DNA of 64,000 bases. Origin: Roridomyces roridus (taxonomy: Eukaryota > Basidiomycota > Agaricomycetes > Agaricales > Mycenaceae). The stretch lies in the NCBI GenBank assembly GCA_029378245.1, contig JARKIF010000011.1:1922001-1986000 (forward strand), given 5' to 3'. Of this stretch, positions 23,402 through 34,571 are shown piece after piece. Under the pieces are notes generated by a model. It was not told where the DNA came from, did not search any database, and saw only the letters and a list, made by a program, of their open reading frames with translations. The position numbers and the translations under genes were made by a program. The stretch's first letter is position 1; each line of letters starts with the position of its first letter.

Positions 23402-24959
23402 CTCCCACCCGAACTAGAACAAGAAATATTCGTCACTGGAGCGTATATGTATTGAGCCGCTGGCCATGCCAAAATTCGTCCTCGTAGCCTGGCGCGTCAA
23501 ACTGTGGTTTGTCGACTCGATGCTGTGCTCGTATCCCCACTCATCGGCACAGGGTCGAACCACTCCTCTGTGGCTGTCCGGTGTAGACGCGGAAAATGGC
23601 TAGGCTCTGGACTCACAGTCCGGGTAGGTATACCTTTCGTTGCTCGGATTCGGAGCTCTTCGGACGCGCTCAGGAACTCCACCCGTCATCTCTGTCTCGT
23701 CTTGGTGGACCCAGAGGTAACCCAGCCCATCTTTTCCGCAGCCTCCAACGTCGAAGATCTCTGGATCAACAACCTCAACGGCGACGACTGGCCTGCCCTC
23801 AGCGCCATGCCTATACGGAGACTGAGACTGGCCTGTAATCTAAAGGCCTTCGCCCTTCCCATCATCGAATTCGCGCATGCCATGTTGTCCTGACTGACGC
23901 ATCTCGAACTCACCGTTGTCTTCAATCCCGACGATGACGTCTGGTGCGCGGGCTCGCGGCTATCCCGAATCTTACTCCTCTCGTACAACAGCGACTTGCT
24001 GAGCGCGCCTGCAAGTCGTTGTATGGACTGATCTTCATTGCGCTGGCGCCCATCCCATCCTTGACAAATCCGCTGTCGACTAGCATCTGAACGTTCTCGC
24101 ACGCGACTCTCGTTTTGTGTAGGACGTTTGTATGCGATATGTCAGGGATTGGCAGATGGGTTTGGGTGCTCTGAAGGGCTTGGACTATTGGGCGCGGGCA
24201 GACGATTTCATGTCGACTCGGGGGAGATTGATGGTACGGATTCCTCCTCGGTTGTATCGCACCCCTCTGATTTCTTCATTTAGCTCTGCAGTATTTGATT
24301 CCCGGGGATGCCAGCCACGAACTAGCAAACATGAATGTAACGACTTTTTATTAGGCTTTACTGTCCTCCAGCCTGATCGAGCGCGACCCCCGTCCCAGGA
24401 GCAGGAGTTGATACATAAGTGGGCTTCGAGTACTGTGTATTCCGGTGCGTTGTCGTCTTGACTCTTTCTATTCAAACGACCCTGACGCCGTGTGTAGCTG
24501 GAGCTGATACGGTAGCTCCACCACTCTTTTTGCCTACGACGACTCATCATTCTCAAATGGCCATCTCATCGTTTTGTGGATTGCGCTCGCACTGGGGTGG
24601 CAGAAAACAAACACAGAATCAGCAGAGGGTTTGGGAGGATGCCGAGGCCACCATCAGCCGGGGCGGCAGCCTCGGCTCCCGACGCAACACAGGGTTTCAG
24701 CGCGGAAGGGTGGGTGGGACCCTTCCGGCTTATTCCCATGTTGGTCAGTGAAGTGTGAGTATGCTGGTCAAATATGTGAAATGTCAGTAACGGTTAGTGG
24801 GTTAGTAAAGTACATTAACACATGTCAAGTATGTATCCAAATAATAAAAAGGGTGGGAAGGGTGGGCAAAAAGAACGGCGGCGCCGAGGGCGACGATGCC
24901 AGCGTGCGAGGCGGCTCGAGACAAGGAGCAACGTAACAACGTGACGTGGTGACGGTTGC

Positions 24960-25575
24960 TGATCCACAAACTCGGTTTTGTGGAGTACTCGTGCCTCACA
25001 CTCCGTCAAACCATCAATCTTCCTCGCCGTCGCCGACGTCCATTGTGCACAGGCACATAGGTGGAGGCCTGTCGGCCCTCCAGAACCGAACGAACAAAGA
25101 CGATGTGTATAACGGGTATCACATCCCCGCAGGGTCGACCATTTATTCCTAATAAATGGTGTGTATCCCTCTTTTCCCTACTACATACTACCGAGACGAA
25201 TACGGACCCCTGGACATTCAAACCGGGGCGCTACCTTGACTCATCGTATTCTTTTCAGACGATGAACCCCGACCCACGGCGCTCTGCCTTTGGTTACTTA
25301 TGGCCGACGGGTATGTCCCGGCCGCGATTTGGCTGACAATATGTTATTCATGATTCATCGCTGCGTCGATGGAGTTGGCGGTGTTCACTCTAGAGAAGAT
25401 GACGGATGGGTTCGAGTATACGAGGAGCGTCAGTTGGTGAGTTGGTCTTCCTTTCTTCCCATCAGGTGAAGTAAAGTGCTGAGATGTTCTGTGATACGTG
25501 TAGTCACCCGATGCCGTTTGAATCTGGCATTAAGCCCGGGTCGAAGGAGGCGGAGATTTTGCTTCTTGGGAGTGA
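24960..25575 (+). pseudogene. Cytochrome P450 C-terminal relic
   Basis: Segments typical of a basidiomycete P450 C-terminus appear in order but in different frames: DDVYNGYHIPAGSTI (about 25096-25142), PNKW, DPWTFKPGRYLD (25204-25240, the PERF-like region), MNPDPRRSAFGY (25263-25298), VCPGRDLADNMLF with the haem-ligand cysteine (25309-25348), ELAVFTLEKMTD, and after an intron-like gap HPMPFESGIKPGSKEAEILL (25505-25565). The FGxGRRxC motif is destroyed by an indel and several frameshifts are needed. The I-helix and N-terminus are not found. It is the remains of a gene, not an active enzyme. Confidence 0.75.
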
Positions 25576-25668
25576 GTCTTTCTGAGGAGAGCATGGCGTT
25601 ATCCCCCAGTCAGTTTTGCTCATCCGGTGCTTCCAGCTTATACAGGAATGTTAACGTTTGGCGCCAGA

Positions 25669-26187
25669 AAATTAATGTACACAGGTTTCCAAAGATACGC
25701 TAGAAGCCCTGATATCGCCCGAATCCCTTTTGCAGACCTTTAAGAGAAGTTGAAGCTCTCGAGATTGAACCTAAACCGGCAGATCGTCAGCACCGCCCGG
25801 AGGTCTAGACTCGATACTCACCCAGCCGGACCCGTAGCGCATCCAGAGCCGCCGCCAGTGACGATAGTCGCTCCGTTGCTGCAGACATCGTGCGCACCAC
25901 CCGACTCGAAAAAGTTGGCATGGTTGGGGACGCCGGAGTAGCTGATGGATTTGGCTGAGCCGCCGTTGGTGAGCCAGACACATTCGCCTGGGGTTACGCC
26001 GGGGCTCCTGGCGATGACTGAACCGGTGCAACCCGCCCCAGAGAACCACACAAAGTCCGCGCCGAGAACGGGGGAGACGGCAACGAGGAGGGCGCTGGTG
26101 AGGAGGGCGAGGTTGAATTGCATCGTAGTTTCTGTGATCGTCGGTGAGTAAAACAGTGGAGTGCAGGGAAGAGAACAGCTGACCTGA
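25669..26187. repeat. Left arm of a 519-bp inverted repeat
   Basis: Inverted copy of 26400-26918; paired positions sum to 52,587. I found no mismatch in the parts I compared, including the complete coding region. The 212-bp spacer is 26188-26399. Confidence 0.9.
25740..26123 (-). CDS. Small secreted protein, inverted duplicate
   Basis: Minus-strand copy of the gene at 26464-26847, with exons 26123-25822 and 25770-25740 and an identical 110-aa product. It lies wholly inside the left inverted-repeat arm. The arm ends only 64 bp upstream of the ATG, so the TATA-like element that precedes the right-hand copy is not duplicated, and expression would depend on the spacer acting as a promoter in this direction. 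Product features are described under the plus-strand copy. Confidence 0.75.
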
Positions 26188-26399
26188 TCGACGCCTTCTG
26201 TGTAATGGGCGCTGATCTCATGAACAAAGGAGTAGAAATCTCATTCTCCCAGGTCGACGGAGGTGGGCGCATTTGCTTCGCCGCAGCTGTTGCTGAGGTC
26301 GTGTTTGTGAACCCGTAGGTTGGCCCTTGAATTCAGTAGAAAATGCATAAATACCAGTCGAGAGAGAGGCCATCCCTCAGTTCCTCATCCTACACTCGC

Positions 26400-26918
26400 T
26401 CAGGTCAGCTGTTCTCTTCCCTGCACTCCACTGTTTTACTCACCGACGATCACAGAAACTACGATGCAATTCAACCTCGCCCTCCTCACCAGCGCCCTCC
26501 TCGTTGCCGTCTCCCCCGTTCTCGGCGCGGACTTTGTGTGGTTCTCTGGGGCGGGTTGCACCGGTTCAGTCATCGCCAGGAGCCCCGGCGTAACCCCAGG
26601 CGAATGTGTCTGGCTCACCAACGGCGGCTCAGCCAAATCCATCAGCTACTCCGGCGTCCCCAACCATGCCAACTTTTTCGAGTCGGGTGGTGCGCACGAT
26701 GTCTGCAGCAACGGAGCGACTATCGTCACTGGCGGCGGCTCTGGATGCGCTACGGGTCCGGCTGGGTGAGTATCGAGTCTAGACCTCCGGGCGGTGCTGA
26801 CGATCTGCCGGTTTAGGTTCAATCTCGAGAGCTTCAACTTCTCTTAAAGGTCTGCAAAAGGGATTCGGGCGATATCAGGGCTTCTAGCGTATCTTTGGAA
26901 ACCTGTGTACATTAATTT
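26400..26918. repeat. Right arm of a 519-bp inverted repeat
   Basis: Inverted partner of 25669-26187. Symmetry ends at 26400 on the inside and 26918 on the outside. Confidence 0.9.
26464..26847 (+). CDS. Small secreted cysteine-containing protein
   Basis: Two exons (26464-26765, 26817-26847) with a 51-bp GTGAGT..TTTAG intron give 110 aa. The N-terminus MQFNLALLTSALLVAVSPVLG is a clear signal peptide. The mature part of about 89 aa starts ADFVWFSGAGCTG and has four cysteines (GCTG, GECVW, DVCSN, GCATG), which could form two disulfides; it is rich in Gly and Ser. No known domain is recognised. It resembles the small secreted proteins common in Agaricomycetes, whose roles range from cell-wall to effector-like functions. 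A CATAAATA motif at about 26347 is a possible TATA box and lies in the unique spacer. The gene is present twice as a head-to-head inverted duplicate. Confidence 0.85.
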
Positions 26919-29139
26919 CCTCCCGTCAAACATTTGGCAAACATTGTTGTCTTTGAAAGCGCCGAAGTCAGAGACGAGTTCGGAGGCACACGGGAGGAAA
27001 TCCGGGGCGTCACCAGGGGTCAAAGTGACCGAATTGTGATTTTTGTTTGGCTACAGCACATGCTTTCTCTTGATCCGAATGCTGGTGCACGGCGATCAGC
27101 AATCATGTCACATGTTCAATTGACTGAGTTGATTTCGTCCTTTGGACACCTGAGGTGTTGGACACGAGTTCAAATCCTCGACCCAGTCCCATATCAGTGC
27201 AAGTGTTGGCACTTGGCCACGACGCATGCACTTCGGGCGTATGATGTCACGTTCGATCCGGGCTTGTCGTATACCGTCAGCTTTGGACTGTTTTTCCTCC
27301 GTTTTGTTCGCATCTATGAATGCGGCATCGGACTCCGTGGATGCAACGTCGGGTTTTACTTAGACTCGACCCAATCTCTCTAGGTACTTTTGTGGGGGAA
27401 GAATTGGTACCTAGAGAATTTCCATGGTCCGAGCCTAGGTTTTACTCAAGAGGCACTTCGGGCTCCTAGAATCAGCTGTTCTCCGGACTCTGTTTCACCC
27501 AGGGCCCTGACACCATTGTGAGCGTTTCGATCAGGTCTTTTTCGGCTGAACAACATAACTTGGATTAGTGCACGGGGAACGGTTGAAGGGATTGGACCGG
27601 TCAACCGGCGATCATGCTTGATGATCGGCAATCATCTCAACTGTGTAAACTTGAACTTAATCTGAACAAATCACTGGCAAACCAACATCGTCCGCCCACG
27701 AGAGTTCAAGTCTGTATGCTTCCTGGCAGTGCAGCTTGATTCGTCGATTCCACAGAGTCCCCCAGTTCGGCATGCCTGGACAGTAGCTATGATCTGAATA
27801 ATGATCGGCTGTCACGGTGGCATCATTGCGCGAATGCACAGCTTATTGCGAGGCTACATGTCACCGTGGGCATCTCGGAGTTAAACCTTATTTCCTTGGT
27901 GCCAGCGGGAACAGTGCTTAGTCAGTCCGGCAAAAAATCGCGGGGTACCCAGGCTTCGCGAGAACGATCCCAGGAGGATTAGAGACCGACGATGAACCGC
28001 AGAAGTCCGAAGAGGCCGCTTAAAAGAGCCACGCGCCGCAGCTTCACCTCGGCCGAAACTCAAATTGCGCCTGAGTCCGGTAGTTTCTTGCCCTTGTACT
28101 CCAAAAGTCAAAAGTATCCGCTCCGAACTCATGATTGGTCCCTACAAGTCGTGGGATCCAACACCACCTGGTTTCTTTTGACCAATCTCCGTTCACAGAG
28201 CGGCATATGCAGCTGCGGCTCACTTAGACGAAGCAGCGGCGACGGCGTCTTCGTACCCAATAAAGCACGTCGCGTGGAGTGTGAAATGGCACGCCTGTCA
28301 TTTGCAGCTAAAATTGAATCTCAAAGCCGGTGCGCACTCTCTTTACCGTTTTTGCACCACGCACACGCACAGAGAGAAGAAGAAGAAGTGTCGAGAGACG
28401 CGGGAGAGAACACGCCCGTAGCTACTCCAGGCGCCCGGGATTATATCCGAATATCACGGTGACGACAGAGACGGCGACTGCTGATGCAGAATAACCGCGC
28501 ACCAATCTCCGTCGAGACGAAGGAATCATAAAGGCGGGATTTCAACCCGGGCCCCGCCACTGGGGTACGCCGCGGCCAAGTGAGATTCCAGAAGGCGTCC
28601 ATGCCGAGTCGGCTTCCCAGATGCGGAGTTTGAAGGAGTTTAATTTGGAGTCTCACTTTTGACTGCTATCTTCTCCCACACCACAGACTTTTGTTCGCCG
28701 TCAACGACGCTGCGGAGTTCGAGTGGAGGACTCGAGATTGAGCGCGTTTTCCTTTCATCTCAAGAGGTCGACAAAGCCAGTCGGGATTCTCCGAGCATGA
28801 ATTGAAATAAAACGCCGAGGTACACACGCGGGTGGAGTCAGAACGCTACCGTGCGACTCGGCGTGGGCGGGGAGCCATGCCCAGCGCCACGAACTTTCAG
28901 CTGCAAGTGCTCTGGTGGGGTGTACTACTAGCTACGCGACACATCCTTCCCCACAATCTGCTGAAAAGTTGCCGACATGAATAGCATCCGCCGGATTCGT
29001 GTGCCGCACCGAAGAACAGTGGGGTACTTACAGCCTCCGGGGTACGTTATATTCCGTTGTTATTGTGAGCTGCCGCTTCCCTGCCTGGAGAGAATCCCCC
29101 CCTCAAGCCCACACTCCTTCCCCCTCTCTCAAGAAGAAG
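26919..29139. other. Intergenic, no supported gene
   Basis: ORFs here (for example 27992-28462, Arg/Ser-rich) have no domain, no splice support and biased composition. T-arm-like patches near 27170 and 28545 do not fold into a complete tRNA. Confidence 0.5.
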
Positions 29140-30469
29140 ATGGTGTTCCATCAGTTTCCTCTGGATAAGGCGTTCTTGGTGGCTACGTGGTTGGAGGTGC
29201 GTCCAGCGCCTTTTGAGTGGGCCTCGTCTCTGACCTTGGGGTAGAGCTTGGTATTCGGTGGGTGTTTGTGCTTCGTTGTCGGTCGATGTCGAATGAGATG
29301 GAACCCAGGCCTCTATCTCTGCATTTTCTGCCTCAGCATCTACGTCAATTTCACTGCGATTGGGACCAGGTCAATGCATAATCGGGTACGTCTGGGGCCC
29401 TTAACATCCCAGTCGGTACACATTAATATGGTTTGATCTAGATCATGTTCGCAGCCTCCATGATAATGTTCTTGTTCGCCTCGCTGCACTTGGGTGAGTG
29501 CTATTTCAACGTCGTTCCGAGCGAACCTTACAGTCGCACAGCGATGAACTGTTATCGGATGGTCCGCGGATACGTTGATTTTGGAATGGCTCCAGGCGGC
29601 CCCGTGGGTTACATCGGGAACCTCGCTACTTGTGAGTGGAATGCGTTCGAACTAAGATTCACGTTGAACACGAAGCAGGGCATCACATCTTCAAGGACAC
29701 CTTGTATGCGACGCAGAGTATCTTGGGCGACACCGTGGCGGTTTATCGGTGCTGGGTCCTGTGGGACCAGGATTACAGATTCATCCTCTTTCCTTCCGTG
29801 CTCTTGATGGGCAGTGCAGGTGAGCTCTCTTCTTCCTTTCTTCTTCTTTATCCAACCCTCGTTCGTAGTTTCGGGGTACATGGTCTGTGGCCTGTACAGC
29901 ACTGTCAACCCCCTCGCCACAGTCTTCGACCCCCGCCTCACGCGCTGGATCACCACATTCTACTCCATCGCCGTAGCGCAGAACATCCTCACCACAGGCC
30001 TCATGGCTTTGCGTCTCTGGCAAGGCGAAAGAGAGTCAGCACGCTACAGGATGGGAGGAGGTATATTCATGCCGGTCATCCGCATCCTCGTCGAATCCGC
30101 CGCCTTGTATCTCTTTGTGGAGATCCTCCTGCTCTCGCTTTATTCGGTCAACTATAATGCGCAGTATATTCTGCTCGAGATCGTCACTCCGATCGTGGTG
30201 CGTACCCTCCCTCTCATCCTACCCCGGGTGAAGTTGATTCAAACTGCGCGTAGGGCATCACATTCTCTACCATCACACTCCGTATTAGCCTGCGATCGCA
30301 AAACAGGTCGTTGAAATCCAACGGGGGGACGATGACCGGTGGGGCGACGCAGACTATTGGGAGTATGCCCATGCGGCCGATCGCGGTGAATATCACCACC
30401 ATTCGGGAGGACGACGGCAGTCCGATTGAGGATGTTGAGGCCAACAGCTTGAAATGTGAAACCAATTGA
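29140..30469 (+). CDS. Multi-pass membrane protein of Agaricomycete type
   Basis: Eight exons (29140-29196, 29245-29257, 29309-29385, 29442-29493, 29542-29631, 29679-29819, 29869-30197, 30254-30469), all with GT-AG introns, sum to 975 nt and a 324-aa protein; the 13-bp second exon is confirmed by frame continuity into GLYLCIFCLSIYV. The protein begins MVFHQFPLDKAFLVATWLE and has about seven hydrophobic segments, among them LYLCIFCLSIYVNF, SMIMFLFASLHLA, DTVAVYRCWVLW, SGYMVCGLYSTV, AVAQNILTTGLMAL, LVESAALYLFVEILLLSLY and a TPIVGITFSTITLRI segment, followed by a polar cytoplasmic tail. The layout (YRCWVLW, SAALYL, YNAQYILLE) is that of a widespread Agaricomycete seven-helix family without assigned function; a receptor-like role is possible but not shown. 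Confidence 0.85.
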
Positions 30470-32076
30470 AAGAAGGAAGCACGTTCGTTTATTGTTAGTG
30501 TATTTGTTTTCGCTCGGAGGGATGGTTAGCTTGACATTTGTATCATTGTATACCCAAGTTTCGTAGATCCCAGAAGACAATTGAACTGAGTTGTGTGTAT
30601 CGCGCTGCTATCAGAAATACTGTTGGTGTTGTCCGTTCGATCCGGGGCATCACAGTCCATGGACACATCTTGCTATGTCTGCATTTTTGTCCGTTTGGTC
30701 TGAGCTACCCAGATACTCTGCTCGTCTATGAATTGTAACCGAACCCACAATTTGTGGATTCACGGTGTCATGAACTCGTCTTGAGATTGCAGTGGATGGA
30801 GCTCAAGTCACTTTCGTACGTCGCCCTACCATGTACCGCTGTTGCCAATCGTCAAGCACTTTCGACCCGAGTCTGTCTGATCGAGATTCGTATGTATGTT
30901 CCAGCGTCCTCCGTTCGATCCGGGCCCAGGCAGTTGTCGGTATTTGTCCAGTCTTTTTAAAATTGTGCCTTTCGTTAGATGATCGGATCGACTGAGAGGC
31001 TCGAAAGAAATACTCATTCATCCAGTGTCGGGACGACTGGCAGTGAATACAACTTTGAACTGACGAATCATTCGAATTCAAAGATTCATCTTGGGACTTA
31101 GTTCGAATCGGGTCACGAGGAATACGTCCGGGTCGGGTAACTCTCCAATTGTCGCGAGTGCTGTCTGATCGTACTCTGTAACCTTCGATCCGGGACACGG
31201 CGATGGGGGACAGATTTCCTTTTGGGCTTGAAGGTGTTGCAATTTTCCATGACCTAGAAAACAATTCAGTATCGGATGTCCATGCTACCTAAGTATTTAC
31301 TACTGGCGGGCGATGTGCGAGCTCATCACCCGGCTCCCCGCACGCCCCGTTCGATTCGGGACACCGTCGGACACGGTACATTCGGAAGTATATACCACGG
31401 TTTTTGTACAGTCGGGGTAGGCCGGTAGACTGATTTTGGAACGGCGGGGAGCAACATTGATCAGTCGCCGTCATAATTGATCCGACATTGATCGCATCAC
31501 AGACCTCGGTGATTCGTGTCTGCTTCATCCTCTCCTCGCCGAACTCGGGTTGAAACTTGAAAGATTATGGCCATATGCTCATAGTTGCGTTGTGGTTGCG
31601 CCAAAGTCCAAGTAACTCTACGCGTTCCGACTGTCTTTCGGGAACGTTCGGAGAATCACGGCACGCGGATCAACCGTAAAGCCCACGCAAAGCCCACGTC
31701 ATGACATCAGACAACGTGTGCTAAAATTGGTGTGGCAAAGAAATTAAAGAAACGAACAAGGCTAGACGCCCAACAGACGCGCTCAGCATGGCTCGCGGTA
31801 GAGGACACGGGCGGGTCGCTAATTGACAAGGAGCCCATCCGTCGGATGACCGAATGAAATTTGGAGTCACGCAAGTGATAGGCACGGACACTGTTCCGAT
31901 CAACAAGTGAAAACGCCTTTTGCTTCTGCCCACTCGCTTGCCACCAGCGATACAGACTCACCGTTGCTCCCTGGCCACTCGGACTCTCTCCATTCCACTG
32001 CATCCATCCACGTGCCCTCTCACCTCACTCGTCGACCCCGGCGAGTTACCCTATCTGTTACACATCTTCCATCCAC
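30470..32076. other. Intergenic, no supported gene
   Basis: Several short ORFs overlap on both strands without domain signatures. GATCCGGG motifs recur near 30640, 30918 and 31190. The last about 150 bp are pyrimidine-rich and are the likely promoter and 5' UTR of the next gene. Confidence 0.5.
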
Positions 32077-34341
32077 ATGGTCGACACCACCACCGCGAAA
32101 TGGCTGGCTGCAGCTGCGCAGCGACCGCCGGAGAAGGAGCCATCCAGCACGGTACCCTACCTTTTTGAAGTGCAAGACGCCACGTGGAGCAGCGTCTACC
32201 TCTTCGGCCCTGTCGGACGCTCTTTCGGTGCCTTCATCCACCGTGATCGACAAGCAGCTCAGAATTACATTTTGACCGTCACCGACGCACACGGTGCCCC
32301 GCGTTCAGTCGACGTCTGCGAGAGTCTGAGGCGTGCGGGAATCGACCTCGCCCGTTTGCAGCAACGGGCACCACATCCACATCATCATTCCAGAGAGGCG
32401 GCGTCGCAGTATCTTGATTTCCTGGTGCGTGCTCAAATGCTATTCGTGAAACTCTCATCTGCTAACACACTTCATAAGCTCTGGCTCGAGGCCTTCTTGT
32501 ACTTTCTCCTCTGGCACGGCTTCCCCTCGTTCCTTCACTACAACCTCACCACCGAACTCCTCGAGTACCACAAAGCGATCTTCAAAGTCCCAGCCGGTCT
32601 ACCAGCAGCTTCATCCGACAAGTTACGCGCTGAAGATTTGTGGGACCGGCGGAAAAGGCACCAGGCCATGCATCCCGGGAGCCACGTACCACCGGGTATC
32701 ACTGTAGCCGTCTTGGCGACAGATTGGGCCGATCCTCGCTCTGCGCCGTGTCCCGACAAGGCGTGGGCCGTGCTTGATCCTAAGCTTGGATTGACGTTCA
32801 AGCTGCCTGCATCGTCGACGTGGGCGGGCAAGATGGTCATTTCAAAATCAGACACTGAGATTTCGTTGCCATTGCTCGCCCCGACCGAGTCGTCCCGTCA
32901 TGATATAACATCTAATGACGGGAAGCGCAAAGCATCGTCCGAGGCGGGGTTGCCGGTAGCCAAACGAGCGCGCGAGTCCCCTCCCTTGTCAACAACGACA
33001 TCTTCCGACCTGATTGCGCCCTTATCCGTGCCTTCAGACAAGTCCCGCGACGTGTCCGTGTCTGCTGTCACTCCACCGGTATCAGAATCCGTCCCCGCAT
33101 CTCGTGCCGACACGGCAATGCCAGCGGCCCCCAAGGACATAAATACGACGCCGGGTGAGTGCGATGGTTGTCGATATATCTTCTTGCGAGCTGACGGGAT
33201 GGTAGGTGATGTGTCGAATCCGACTGCCATGCTTGTGGACGTCAAGCCTTCGCCGACGGAGGAGGCACCGGCGACGGGAGATGCAGATGGAACTGGCAAT
33301 GGACATGTGGCTGGCTCTTCTGCGTCAGTGGAGCCTGTTGCTGGTTCGGCGGGTTCTGGAGAGAAGATCGCCTTGGACTCGAATCTCTCGCAACAGCCAC
33401 AACCCGCATCTTCGACCCCGTCTCTGCAGCTCATTCACGACATCTGCGGGATGCTCGATTACGATGTGACTTCACTCCCCAGCTCGCGTGCATCGTCCGA
33501 GATGCCCCCACCTCCTCCGCCCTCAGCGCCGATTTCGACTTCGACTTCCACCCCCACTACGACTTCTCCGCCGCCGTTGAACTCGAAACCACCTTCATCC
33601 ACATCTTCCACCTCGGGCAAGCGTGCGCGTGATGAGGAAGCAATGCCTCCCCCTCCACCGCCCTCCGCGCCAAGATCCATTTCAGCCTCGACTTCGGCTT
33701 CCCCTCCTTCGTCTTCCTCAAAAGGCAAAGGTAAAGCCAAGGCCACCTCTGCAGCAAAATCCAAAGTCAAGGCGCCTCGACCGAGGAAATCCAAATCCAC
33801 CGGCACCTCGCGTCGGCATGCGCATCCTCCTCCTCCCCCCCTCGTACGTGCAGCGGAGATCCACGCTGCGCCGAATGCACCGAGGATTTTGGGCTCGGGG
33901 CTCGTCATGTCGTTTACTTTCGACCCTGCCTCCCGGAGGCCGTTTGGGAGGGAGACGAAGGATGGGGATGTACAGGCGTTGGTGGAGTGGTTCAAGTTTG
34001 TTGAAGGGGAGAGTCGGAGGAAGCGGGACGGTGGGGATGGGGTCGTGGATGATTTTGTGTGGTATTTGGAGGAGGTGTTGAGGCGGGCGGAGGCGAATTC
34101 CGGATCCACTGGGGAAGGAGAGGGAGGAGGGGAGGATGAAGGTCGATCACCATTCGGACTTGTCCTCGAACGGGTATCCGATGAGCCAAGAGCGTTTGGA
34201 GATGGGACGGTTGTCGGAGATGGTGAGGACGTATGTCGGTTTTTGATTGCGTGTGTCGGGGGGGATTGTGAGATTCAGACTGCGCGTAGGTGGGTGAGGT
34301 ATGTGAGGGGGGTGTTGGAGGGGGCGAGGGAGGCGTTGTAA
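32077..34341 (+). CDS. 719-aa protein with a folded N-terminus and disordered Pro/Ser-rich region
   Basis: The ATG at 32077 opens a long frame with two probable in-frame introns: 32425-32478 (GTGCGT..ATAAG, 54 bp) and 33155-33205 (GTGAGT..GTAG, 51 bp). Removing them gives QYLDFLLWLEAFLYF and TTPGDVSNP, which read more naturally than the retained sequence. The product is then 719 aa. Residues 1-270 look globular (VPYLFEVQDATWSSVYLFGP, LWHGFPSFLHYNLTTELLEY). The middle third is low-complexity, with PPPPPPSAP stretches and a basic KGKGKAKATSAAKSKVKAP patch, suggesting nuclear location. The C-terminal about 150 aa are globular again (LVEWFKFVEGESRRKR, DDFVWYLEEVL). I do not recognise the family. 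No lesion is seen. Confidence 0.75.
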   Translation: MVDTTTAKWLAAAAQRPPEKEPSSTVPYLFEVQDATWSSVYLFGPVGRSFGAFIHRDRQAAQNYILTVTDAHGAPRSVDVCESLRRAGIDLARLQQRAPHPHHHSREAASQYLDFLVRAQMLFVKLSSANTLHKLWLEAFLYFLLWHGFPSFLHYNLTTELLEYHKAIFKVPAGLPAASSDKLRAEDLWDRRKRHQAMHPGSHVPPGITVAVLATDWADPRSAPCPDKAWAVLDPKLGLTFKLPASSTWAGKMVISKSDTEISLPLLAPTESSRHDITSNDGKRKASSEAGLPVAKRARESPPLSTTTSSDLIAPLSVPSDKSRDVSVSAVTPPVSESVPASRADTAMPAAPKDINTTPGECDGCRYIFLRADGMVGDVSNPTAMLVDVKPSPTEEAPATGDADGTGNGHVAGSSASVEPVAGSAGSGEKIALDSNLSQQPQPASSTPSLQLIHDICGMLDYDVTSLPSSRASSEMPPPPPPSAPISTSTSTPTTTSPPPLNSKPPSSTSSTSGKRARDEEAMPPPPPPSAPRSISASTSASPPSSSSKGKGKAKATSAAKSKVKAPRPRKSKSTGTSRRHAHPPPPPLVRAAEIHAAPNAPRILGSGLVMSFTFDPASRRPFGRETKDGDVQALVEWFKFVEGESRRKRDGGDGVVDDFVWYLEEVLRRAEANSGSTGEGEGGGEDEGRSPFGLVLERVSDEPRAFGDGTVVGDGEDVCRFLIACVGGDCEIQTARRWVRYVRGVLEGAREAL

Positions 34342-34571
34342 TTCGGCTGGTTATCTATCGTACACTAGTTGGAAGTAATGGGAGACGATAATTCAAGCTC
34401 AACTACAGGGCGGAACGGCACAATGAGGTTCATTTCTATGGTGTGTTACGGCGTTTAGTAAGTACTGTAAGGCATGGCATTGAATGGAGCGGACACAGCC
34501 TCCTTAGTATTGCGCCCGCAAATGACAGACAGAATCCACTGACGGGCGTACCACCATAATTCTACGCCGTG

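Larger units (their letters stand above)
21636..24300 (+). pseudogene. F-box-like protein pseudogene (copy F3) with nested insertions
   Basis: ATG at 21636 starts MKDDALPVLAPVFPP. The frame is broken by a 1.7-kb hAT element and resumes at 23410 as ELEQEIF, giving the (L/F)PPELE..IF signature shared with the intact gene at 49982. After that comes MPKFVLVAWRVKLW (about 23467-23508) in a shifted frame, then LRR-like segments (NVEDLWINNLNGDDWPALSA, 23740-23810) and a degenerate end (RDWQMGLGALKGLDYWARAD, 24147-24206) matching KDWHIGAFTGRDFWARAE of the intact copy. Several frameshifts and stops in the second half show decay beyond the insertion. F-box status is inferred from the N-terminal motif only. 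Confidence 0.7.

Noticed and set aside
27120..27195. tRNA gene with GAGTTCAAATCCTCG T-arm
   Set aside because: The T-arm is good, but the 5' half cannot be folded; left as a chance match or relic.
27992..28462. 156-codon ORF as a gene
   Set aside because: No domain, no homologous pattern and no splice or promoter support; biased Arg/Ser composition fits chance translation.
28500..28575. tRNA gene on the minus strand
   Set aside because: The T-loop reads TTGAAAT instead of TTCRA and no D-arm or acceptor is found.
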